From positions 124,001-188,000 of the forward strand of contig JAFAZX010000045.1 of NCBI GenBank assembly GCA_019239425.1: a DNA stretch of 64,000 nt, in the 5' to 3' direction. Positions 57,564 through 64,000 of the stretch are shown piece after piece. Positions within the stretch are counted from its first letter, which is position 1. The number at the start of each line of letters is the position of its first letter. The DNA comes from Acidobacteriota bacterium (lineage in GTDB: Bacteria > Acidobacteriota > Blastocatellia > Pyrinomonadales > Pyrinomonadaceae). Below the pieces are notes generated by a model. The model saw nothing but the letters and a program-made list of their open reading frames with translations, was not told the origin of the DNA and did no database searches. The position numbers and the translations under genes were made by a program.

Positions 57564-59060
57564 ATGGCTTATCGAGACTACTCGGATTCGAACCGACGGG
57601 TCGGCGGGTTTCTGCTCGCGGCCGCCCTGGCGGTCGCGACCTTCGGCGGCGTCGCGGCGGGCGCGGCCGGCGCGGGCGCTCCCGCGGAGCCGGCGGCGGC
57701 GCAGCAGATTCAGAACTCTTACGCCGACGTGCTCGCGCGCGTCACGCCGGCCGTCGTCACCGTCCGCGCCTCGCGCCACACGCGCGCGGCCCAGCAGCTT
57801 CCTTTCATGGACGACCCGGCGCTCCGCGAGTTGTTCGGCGACCGCTTCCGCCAGCAGCAGCCGCGCGGCGAGGAGCGCGTCGAGCGCGGCCTCGGCTCCG
57901 GCGTCGTCGTCACGGCCGACGGCTTCATCCTGACCAACCACCACGTGGTTGACGGCGCCGAGGAGATCAAGGTTGAACTCAACGACGGCCGGACGCTCAC
58001 AGGCAAGGTCGTCGGCTCCGACGCGCCCTCAGACCTCGCAGTGATTAAGGTCGATGCGACGGGCCTGCCCGTCCTGCCGCTCGGCGACTCGGACAAGGTG
58101 CGGGTCGGCGACGTGGCGCTCGCCGTCGGCAACCCCCTCGGCATCGGCCAGACCGTGACGATGGGCATCGTCTCGGCCAAGGGCCGCCAGACGGGTCTGA
58201 GCGACGGCAGCTTCGAGGACTTCATCCAGACCGACGCGCCGATCAACCGCGGCAACTCGGGCGGCGCGCTCGTCAACACGCAGGGCGAGCTGATCGGCAT
58301 CAACTCGCAGATACTCTCGCCCTCGGGCGGCAGCATCGGCATCGGGTTCGCCATCCCGGCCAACATGGCGAAGGACGTGATGGGGCAGTTGGTGGCGACG
58401 GGCAAGGTGCGGCGCGGCATGCTCGGCGTCAACATCCAGAACGTGACGGCCGACCTCGCCTCCAGCCTCGGGCTGAACCAGGCGCGCGGCGCGCTCGTCA
58501 GCGGCGTGTCGGCCGGCGGCCCGGCCGACCGCGCGGGCCTCAAGCGCGGCGACGTGATTACGGCCTTCAACGGCGCGCCCGTCACGGACAACAACACCCT
58601 GCGCAACGCCGTCGCGCGCACGCGCCCCGGCACCGCGGCCACCGTCACCGTCATGCGCGACAACCGCGAGCAGCAGTTCAGCGTCACGCTCGCGGAACTG
58701 CCCGTCGAGACCGCGCGCGACGACTCGCGCGAAGAGCCGGCCGGCCCGCGCGAGGACACCGGCGGCCTCGGCCTGAGGGTTCAGCCTTTGAGCCCGGCCC
58801 TCACGCAGCGCTTCAACCTGAAGGACGCGACGCGGGGCCTCGTCGTGACGGACGTGGCCGAGGCGGGGGCCGGGGCCGAGGCGGGCCTGCAGGAGGGCGA
58901 CGTGATCGAGGAGGTCAACCGCCGGCCCGTCAGCAACGTGGCCGAGTTGCAGGCGGCGCTCAAGGGCTCGGGCGAACGCCCGGCGCTCATGCTCGTCAAC
59001 CGCGGCGGCGCGAGCCTCTTCGTCCCCGTCCGCCCGCGCGCGCAGGCGCCCGCGCGCTAA
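57564..59060 (+). CDS. htrA: HtrA/DegP-family periplasmic serine protease
   Basis: 498 residues. A signal anchor (about 14-40) is followed by a trypsin-like domain with the triad His in ILTNHHVVDGA, Asp in SDLAVIKV and Ser in NRGNSGGALVN. Two PDZ domains follow (about 285-375 and 400-495; GVSAGGPADRAGLKRGDVI, GAEAGLQEGDVIEEVNRRPV). HtrA degrades or refolds damaged envelope proteins. The start at 57564 matches the signal sequence. The gene ends in a strong intrinsic terminator. Confidence 0.94.
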   Translation: MAYRDYSDSNRRVGGFLLAAALAVATFGGVAAGAAGAGAPAEPAAAQQIQNSYADVLARVTPAVVTVRASRHTRAAQQLPFMDDPALRELFGDRFRQQQPRGEERVERGLGSGVVVTADGFILTNHHVVDGAEEIKVELNDGRTLTGKVVGSDAPSDLAVIKVDATGLPVLPLGDSDKVRVGDVALAVGNPLGIGQTVTMGIVSAKGRQTGLSDGSFEDFIQTDAPINRGNSGGALVNTQGELIGINSQILSPSGGSIGIGFAIPANMAKDVMGQLVATGKVRRGMLGVNIQNVTADLASSLGLNQARGALVSGVSAGGPADRAGLKRGDVITAFNGAPVTDNNTLRNAVARTRPGTAATVTVMRDNREQQFSVTLAELPVETARDDSREEPAGPREDTGGLGLRVQPLSPALTQRFNLKDATRGLVVTDVAEAGAGAEAGLQEGDVIEEVNRRPVSNVAELQAALKGSGERPALMLVNRGGASLFVPVRPRAQAPAR

Positions 59061-59087
59061 AGACGCGGCACGACCCTTAACCAAGAC

Positions 59088-59134
59088 ACGCCCCGGCGCG
59101 GATTCAATTCCGCGCCGGGGCGTTTTCTTGTTTT
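59088..59134 (+). terminator. Intrinsic terminator after htrA
   Basis: A perfect 15-bp stem (59088-59102 with 59109-59123, ACGCCCCGGCGCGGA and complement), 6-nt loop TTCAAT, then TTTTCTTGTTTT. Confidence 0.93.
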
Positions 59135-59227
59135 CCCCTTTCCGCGGCCGGCGTGTTAATCTCGCCGCCGTGTCCGGACTCTTCCCCGGGTCGCCCTCTT
59201 GACCCTCGCGCGCGAAAGGAACCCACG

Positions 59228-61453
59228 ATGCGTAAACGAACCGCCCCGCTCCTCCCTCTCCTGCTCGCCGCCCTACTCGCGCAACAGCAGACCACGCCCG
59301 CACAACAGACGCAGCAGACGACGCCCGCGCCTCAGCCCGCCGCACAGCAGCCGCAGGCGACGCCGGGACAGGAAGACGCCGACAACGACGACGAGGTCGT
59401 GCGCATCACGACCAACCTCGTGCAGGTGGACGCCGTCGTTACCGACCGCGACGGCAAGCAGGTAACGAACCTCTCGGCCGAAGACTTCGAGGTCGTCGAG
59501 AACGGCAGCGCGCGGCAGATCACGAACTTCTCTTACGTCAGGATCGGGAAACCCTTGAGCGCCCCGGCCGAGGCGCCGGCCAGGCGCGACCGCGACGCGA
59601 AGGGCGCGCCGCCCGTACCGCCCGCGCGGCTGCGCCCCGAGCAGGTCAGGCGCACCTTCGCGCTTGTCCTCGACGACCTCTCGATGACGGCCGAGAGCAC
59701 CTACTACGCGCGCCGCGCCGTAAAGAAGTACATCGACGAGCAGATCGAGCCGGGCGACATGGTCGCCGTCATCCGCACCAGCGCGAGCATCGGCGCGCTC
59801 CAGCAGTTCACCAACGACCGGCAGCAGCTCTACCGCGCCGTCGAGCGCATCCGCTGGTCGCCAAGGCGCGGCGGCGCGGCCACGGCGCTCGAGCGGACGC
59901 TCGAGTCAAGCAACCCGGCGAGCGTCCCCGGCGGCGTGGACGACATGCGCTCGCAGGATAAGGACTACGACGAGTACCGGCAGGAGCGCTTCACCGTCGG
60001 CACGATGGGCTCGCTGCAATTCGTCGTGCGCGGCCTGCGCGAGATGCCGGGCCGCAAGGCCGTCATCCTCTTCTCCGACGGCTTCCCCCTGCGCGACTCG
60101 AAGGGCGACGCGACGCGCTACACGACCGCGCTCGAACGCCTCATCGACCTTGCCAACCGCTCCTCGGTCGTCTTCTACGGCATCGACGCGCGCGGCCTCC
60201 AGCCCATCGGCCCCTTCGCCTCCGACAACACCGCGGGCAGTCCCGCCGGCACGGGCCTGCCCGGCGGCATCCCGACGCACCAGATGGGGTCTCTCCTGAG
60301 CGCGCGCAGCGGGCAGCTCTTCGCGACGCAGGAAGGTCTCATCCGGCTCTCGGAGGCGACCGGCGGCGTCGCGCGCATCAACCACAACAACCTCGGCCGC
60401 GGCATCCAGCGCGCGCTCGACGACATGAGCGGCTACTACCTCATCGGCTACCGCCCCGACGAGTCGGCCTTCGACCCGCAGACGGGGCGCGTGCGCTTCA
60501 ACAGCCTGAAGGTCAACGTGAAGGGGCACCCCGAGCTGACCGTCCGCTCGCGCACCGGCTACATCGGGCACCCCGAGTCCGAGTCGCAGCCCAGGCCGCA
60601 GACGCGCGAGGGGCAGCTGATGGCCGCGCTCATCTCGCCCTTCGGCGCGGCGGGCGTCAACGTGCGGCTCACCTCCTTCTTCATCAACGCGCCGGGCGGC
60701 GGCCCCGTCGTCCGCTCGATGCTGCTCATCGACCCGCGCACGCTCACCTTCGAGCGCCAGCCCGACGGCCAGCAGGCGACGAAGCTCGACATCGTCGCCG
60801 TCACCTACGGCGAGGACGGACGCATCGTCGACCAGATGAACCGCGTCGAGACCATCCGCGTCCCCGAGGGCTCGCTCGAACTCTTCAAGAAGGAGGGCAT
60901 GGTCTACGACCTCAACGTGCCGGTGCGGAGGCCGGGCGCCTACCAGCTCCGCATCGCGGTGCGCGACACGGCGAGCGAGCGCACCGGCTCGGCCAGCCAG
61001 TACGTCGAGGTGCCCGACCTGTCGAAGAAGCGCCTCGCCCTCTCGGGCATCGTCGTCGCCTCGCCCGCGCCCCAGGCGGCGGCGCAGGTCGTGCCGGCCG
61101 CGCTCACCGAACAGGAGGCCGCCCCGGCGACGCGCCGCTTCCGCCGCGGGGCGCTGCTCGACTACGGCTTCGTCATCTACAACGCGAAGGCGGATAAGGC
61201 GACGGGGCGGCCGCAGCTGACGATTCAGGCGCGGCTCTTCCGCGAGGGGCAGCCGGTCTACGAAGGCCAGCCGCAGCCGTTCGACGCGGCGCAGCAGACG
61301 GGACTCGCGCGCATTGAGGCCGCGGGCCGCCTCCAACTCGGCGCCGCGCTCGAGCCCGGCGAGTACGTCCTCCAGCTCGTCGTCACCGACGCCCTCGCCG
61401 GCAAGTCCAACGCCGTCACGACGCAGTGGATAGATTTCGAGTTAGTGAACTGA
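59228..61453 (+). CDS. Secreted VWFA-related acidobacterial-type protein
   Basis: 741 residues. A signal peptide (about 1-18) and Gln/Thr/Pro-rich linker (about 20-50) precede a conserved N-terminal module (VRITTNLVQVDAVVTDRDGKQVTNLSAEDFEVVENG, here in pieces) and a VWA-like domain (about 155-420; LVLDDLSMTAEST, KAVILFSDGFPLRD), ending with GYYLIGYRPDE. The MIDAS start has DDLSMT, close to the DxSxS consensus. A further C-terminal beta-rich region extends to residue 741. It is a member of the same family as 19548-20726, but twice as long. AAGGAA precedes the ATG. It converges with the mannose-1-phosphate guanylyltransferase gene. Confidence 0.9.
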   Translation: MRKRTAPLLPLLLAALLAQQQTTPAQQTQQTTPAPQPAAQQPQATPGQEDADNDDEVVRITTNLVQVDAVVTDRDGKQVTNLSAEDFEVVENGSARQITNFSYVRIGKPLSAPAEAPARRDRDAKGAPPVPPARLRPEQVRRTFALVLDDLSMTAESTYYARRAVKKYIDEQIEPGDMVAVIRTSASIGALQQFTNDRQQLYRAVERIRWSPRRGGAATALERTLESSNPASVPGGVDDMRSQDKDYDEYRQERFTVGTMGSLQFVVRGLREMPGRKAVILFSDGFPLRDSKGDATRYTTALERLIDLANRSSVVFYGIDARGLQPIGPFASDNTAGSPAGTGLPGGIPTHQMGSLLSARSGQLFATQEGLIRLSEATGGVARINHNNLGRGIQRALDDMSGYYLIGYRPDESAFDPQTGRVRFNSLKVNVKGHPELTVRSRTGYIGHPESESQPRPQTREGQLMAALISPFGAAGVNVRLTSFFINAPGGGPVVRSMLLIDPRTLTFERQPDGQQATKLDIVAVTYGEDGRIVDQMNRVETIRVPEGSLELFKKEGMVYDLNVPVRRPGAYQLRIAVRDTASERTGSASQYVEVPDLSKKRLALSGIVVASPAPQAAAQVVPAALTEQEAAPATRRFRRGALLDYGFVIYNAKADKATGRPQLTIQARLFREGQPVYEGQPQPFDAAQQTGLARIEAAGRLQLGAALEPGEYVLQLVVTDALAGKSNAVTTQWIDFELVN

Positions 61454-61460
61454 GTTAGAA

Positions 61461-61537
61461 TTTCACCACAGAGACACAGAGGCACAGCTTAGAGTTCATA
61501 ACTCAACGCGCTGTGCCTCTGTGTCTCTGTGGTGAAA
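61461..61537. repeat. Inverted repeat, CCACAGAG octamer family (copy 4)
   Basis: Perfect 28-nt arms (61461-61488 and 61510-61537), 21-nt loop, between convergent genes: 7 bases after one stop and 6 bases before the other. It likely acts as a bidirectional terminator. Confidence 0.94.
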
Positions 61538-61543
61538 ATTTCT

Positions 61544-62620
61544 TTAGAGCAGGTTCTCGTGGCCGGACTGTTGGGCGAGCGTGTGGAGTTCCTTGAGGCG
61601 CTCGGCCTGGTCGCGGCGTGCGACGAGGAGGCAGTCGCCGGCGTCCACGATGACGAGGTCTGAGACGCCGAGCGTGAAGACCGGCCGGCCCGCGGCGGCG
61701 TGGACGAGGCAGCCCTCCGTGTCGAGCGGGACGACTTCGCCGCGCAGCACGTTCGCGCCCTCGCCCTCCGCGCCGAGTTCGTAGACGGCGGCCCAAGTCC
61801 CCACGTCGCTCCAGCCCGGGTCTGTGACGACCGTGGCGAGGCCCTCGGCCTTCTCGAAGACCGCCGTGTCTATGGGGTCGCGGTCGAGGCCTTCGAAAGC
61901 CTCCTCCATCGCCTCGGCCTCTCGCGGCGTGCCCAGGTGCGGCTCCACCTTCAAGAGCGCCTCGTGGTGCGCGGGCTTGTGCCGGCGTATCAGTTCGAGC
62001 AGGCGCGAGGCGACCCACGCGCTCATCCCCGGGTTCCAGTAGTACGAGCCGTCCTCGACGAAGGCGCGCGCGCGCGGGGCGTCCGGCTTCTCCGCGAAGC
62101 CCGCGATTGCGTACGCGTCTTCAAACCCTTCCAAGGCGTCGCCCGCGTGGATGTAGCCGTAGCCCGTGGCCGGGTGCGTGGGGCGCACGCCGACGATGAC
62201 GCCCGCCGTCTCGCGCGCCACGCGCGCCGAAGCCTTGAGCGCGCGGCGGAACGCCTCGCCGTCGCGGAAGTAGGAGTCGGCCCAGCCGACGAAGATGACG
62301 GCGTCCGGGTCTTGCCTCGCGACGTGCAGAGCGCCGAGGCCGACCGCGAGGTTCGTCCCCAGCGGGAAAGGCTCGCCGACGATCTGTCGGGGCGGCACCT
62401 CCGGCAGCTCGGCGCGGGTCTGTTCGACGTGGTGCGCGCCCGTGACGACCCACACGTCGCGCGCTTCGATGACGGGCAGCACGCGCTCGACCGTCTGCCG
62501 CATCAACGACGCGTTGCCCGCGAGCGCGTGGAACTGCTTCGGGCTGCCCGCGCGCGACAGGGGCCACAGCCGCGTGCCCGCGCCGCCCGCGATGAAGACC
62601 GCCTTCAAACCTTGACCCAT
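61544..62620 (-). CDS. manC: Mannose-1-phosphate guanylyltransferase
   Basis: 358 residues. The nucleotidyltransferase signature AVFIAGGAGTRLWPLSR...PKQF is at the N-terminus, with further family motifs (VVTGAHHVEQ, GEPFPLGTNLAVGLGAL, FVGWADSYF, ATGYGYIHAGD, FAEKPD, YWNPGMSAWVAS, DPGWSDVGTWAAVYEL). It makes GDP-mannose for glycan and surface polysaccharide synthesis. The C-terminal isomerase domain of bifunctional ManC is absent. The start was set at ATG 62620 with GGAGGA upstream. It is the only clear glycan gene in this end of the window. Confidence 0.92.
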   Translation of the reverse strand: MGQGLKAVFIAGGAGTRLWPLSRAGSPKQFHALAGNASLMRQTVERVLPVIEARDVWVVTGAHHVEQTRAELPEVPPRQIVGEPFPLGTNLAVGLGALHVARQDPDAVIFVGWADSYFRDGEAFRRALKASARVARETAGVIVGVRPTHPATGYGYIHAGDALEGFEDAYAIAGFAEKPDAPRARAFVEDGSYYWNPGMSAWVASRLLELIRRHKPAHHEALLKVEPHLGTPREAEAMEEAFEGLDRDPIDTAVFEKAEGLATVVTDPGWSDVGTWAAVYELGAEGEGANVLRGEVVPLDTEGCLVHAAAGRPVFTLGVSDLVIVDAGDCLLVARRDQAERLKELHTLAQQSGHENLL

Positions 62621-62644
62621 CTGACCGAACGCTCCTCCCGTCAA

Positions 62645-62738
62645 GAAGTAGGCAGTACGCCCCGTGTAAAGGACGTTGAGAGATAAAACTAAATCGTGCA
62701 GTAAGGGTTCCTAACTGCCTACTGCCATCTGCCTACTT
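62645..62738. repeat. Degenerate inverted repeat, AGTAGGC heptamer family (copy 2)
   Basis: A short left arm (62645-62657) and a longer right arm (62715-62738) share AAGTAGGCAG; the right arm contains the same extra ATGGCAG heptamer seen in the copy at 52939. The left arm has decayed or been truncated. The right arm overlaps the stop codon of the minus-strand gene at 62737. Confidence 0.75.
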
Positions 62739-64000
62739 ACTCTAGCCTTCTCAACCCGAACGCGTCGAGCCACACCGCGCCGAAGGCCGGGCACGGCGAG
62801 GTCGCGCACGACTTCCGCTTCAGCGCCACGCGCACGGCGCCCGCGGGCGGGGCCGTGAACTCGAGCGCGAACCCCTGCCAGCCGTCCGTGGACGCGGGGA
62901 GCACGGCCGTCTCCGCCAACGCCTCGCCCGACTTCGCCGCGGAGACGACCTGCACGAACGGCGGCCCGCCCGTCACGACCTCCTTCGTGCGCGCAAAGAA
63001 CGTGAGGCGGTAGCGCGCGCCCGGCTCGACCGCGAGCAGGCGCGAGACGGGAGTTTGCGAAGGCTCGGAGTTGCCCGCGTACTCGACCTTCAAACTGAGC
63101 GCCCCCTCGCGCGGCTCGGCGGCGTCGAGCGAGAGCCTGACGTTCTGCACGTTCGTCGCGAAGCGCCAGCCGAAGCCCTCTTCGTCCGTGTGCGCGCCCT
63201 CCTCGAACCCGCCGTCTTCGAGCGGGCCGCCGCCGGCCCGCCCCACGGCCCAGACGCCGTACGCGTCCGCGAAGCGTTCCGCCGCGAGCAGGTCTTTGAC
63301 CAACCTCTTTCGCGCCTCTTCGTTAAGCCGCAGGCCGGACTCGCGCAGCGCCTTCAGGCCCTCGTCCGCCTCGCCCTCTTTAATCAGGAAGCTCACGACG
63401 GCGAGCGTCTCGTCGTCCGTGCGCGGGCCGGCGTCGAGCACGAACGCGCGCGGCTCGCGGCCCGAGACGGGCCAGAGCGTCTGTATGAGATTCGGGTAGA
63501 GGCGCGGTTCGCTCTCGGCCGCGCGCCTGAGTTCGCGCACAGCCTCTTCGCGTGCGCCCGCGCGCAGCAGGGCGTTCCCCAACTGCCAGCGCGGCCTCGC
63601 GTAGAAGGGCGCGAGCGCGACCGCCTTTCGGAAGGATTCGAGCGCGCCCCTGGTGTCGCCCGTCTCCTCGCGCGACTTGCCCAGCTCGACCCACAGGACG
63701 TAGTCGCGCGGGCGCAACCGCAGAGCCTCTTCGTACGCCGAGGCCGCGCCCGCATAGTCGCCCGTGTCGGCCAGGGCATTCCCGCGCGCGTAGTGAGCCT
63801 CGGGGTCGGAAGGCGCGAGCGCGACCGAAGCGTCGGCCGCCTCCTTCGATCTGATTCTCCCCGCGTAGTCCGAGACCATGCGCGAAGCTCCCGCGCGCGC
63901 GGCCGTCCACGCGCACCAGAGGAAGAACGCCGCGCAGACGAGCGCAACGCTCGCGCGCAGCGGGGCCGAAAGATGACGCGCGTTCTGTGTGGAGCGTTCG
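62737..64000 (-). CDS. TPR membrane protein, C-terminal part (5' truncated by window edge)
   Basis: The frame stays open to the window edge (about 420 residues). A transmembrane helix lies near the start (around SVALVCAAFFLWCAW), upstream of an in-frame ATG at 63879. About four TPR repeats follow (SDPEAHYARGNALADTGDYAGA, RDYVLWVELGKSREETGD, YARPRWQLGNALLRAG), then a C-terminal beta-sandwich (about the last 165 residues; FARTKEVV, GWQGFALEFTAP) like a carbohydrate-binding fold. This arrangement resembles the end of O-antigen ligase-type or exosortase-associated TPR membrane proteins. The true start lies beyond the window. Confidence 0.75.
   Translation of the reverse strand, partial: ERSTQNARHLSAPLRASVALVCAAFFLWCAWTAARAGASRMVSDYAGRIRSKEAADASVALAPSDPEAHYARGNALADTGDYAGAASAYEEALRLRPRDYVLWVELGKSREETGDTRGALESFRKAVALAPFYARPRWQLGNALLRAGAREEAVRELRRAAESEPRLYPNLIQTLWPVSGREPRAFVLDAGPRTDDETLAVVSFLIKEGEADEGLKALRESGLRLNEEARKRLVKDLLAAERFADAYGVWAVGRAGGGPLEDGGFEEGAHTDEEGFGWRFATNVQNVRLSLDAAEPREGALSLKVEYAGNSEPSQTPVSRLLAVEPGARYRLTFFARTKEVVTGGPPFVQVVSAAKSGEALAETAVLPASTDGWQGFALEFTAPPAGAVRVALKRKSCATSPCPAFGAVWLDAFGLRRLE

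Overview
The window is GC-rich, densely packed chromosomal DNA. It most resembles an Acidobacteriota genome, probably class Blastocatellia. The reasons are two secreted von Willebrand proteins of the type common in that phylum (19548-20726 and 59228-61453), an Oar-like TonB-dependent receptor with an N-terminal carboxypeptidase-regulatory domain (49811-52813), a reaction-centre-type dihaem cytochrome (45735-46874), a propeller-type sensor kinase with its response regulator (53630-57281) and two very large hybrid kinases. The assignment is inferred from gene content; there is no rRNA or other phylogenetic marker in the window.

Layout. 1-5093: the end of a sugar oxidoreductase, a sugar aminotransferase, a secreted GH47 mannosidase, a YitT-type membrane protein and a zinc-ribbon membrane protein. 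5126-9665: an accessory cassette (small protein, 393-residue unknown, HerA-type ATPase, pentapeptide-repeat membrane protein) with AT-rich stretches unlike the surroundings; it is a candidate defence-like module. 9855-15062: a BamE-like protein, then a complete stressosome operon (RsbR, RsbS, RsbT, a SpoIIE-type phosphatase, and an RsbT-histidine kinase fusion). 15137-20726: mpl, a DICT-domain protein, pta, a solo KOW protein, a BtpA-family protein and a VWA protein. 20862-34279: an HD-GYP regulator, a YD-repeat protein, tRNA-Leu(CAA) abutted by an HNH gene, a hybrid kinase, a pirin, two envelope proteins, a subtilase with VITGDG repeats and a membrane hybrid kinase. 34389-42521: a long minus-strand run of metabolic and repair genes (ADH, LLM flavoenzyme, MOSC, ABC exporter, ChbG/HpnK deacetylase, MsrB, ankyrin protein). 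42725-53535: an M14 metallopeptidase, the dihaem cytochrome, an AhpD-like selenoprotein, an APC permease and the TonB receptor. 53630-64000: the propeller kinase and its NarL-type regulator, HtrA, a VWA protein, a mannose-1-phosphate guanylyltransferase and the end of a TPR membrane protein.

Two signals stand out. First, the reading frame 48415-47846 (minus strand) is interrupted by one in-frame UGA exactly where AhpD-like proteins have the second cysteine of CxxC. A 7-bp stem-loop follows at the spacing expected of a bacterial SECIS element, so this is very probably a selenoprotein. Second, at least 16 intergenic gaps are filled by long, often perfect inverted repeats of 20-35 bp per arm. 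They belong to five sequence families, mostly built from tandem heptamers (octamers in one family). They often run from the stop codon of one gene almost to the start of the next, show compensatory arm differences between copies, differ between arms by whole 7-nt units, are sometimes nested, and sometimes supply the end of the upstream protein.

Start codons were chosen by domain boundaries, signal peptides and ribosome-binding sites. Several upstream ATGs were rejected because they lie inside the inverted repeats.
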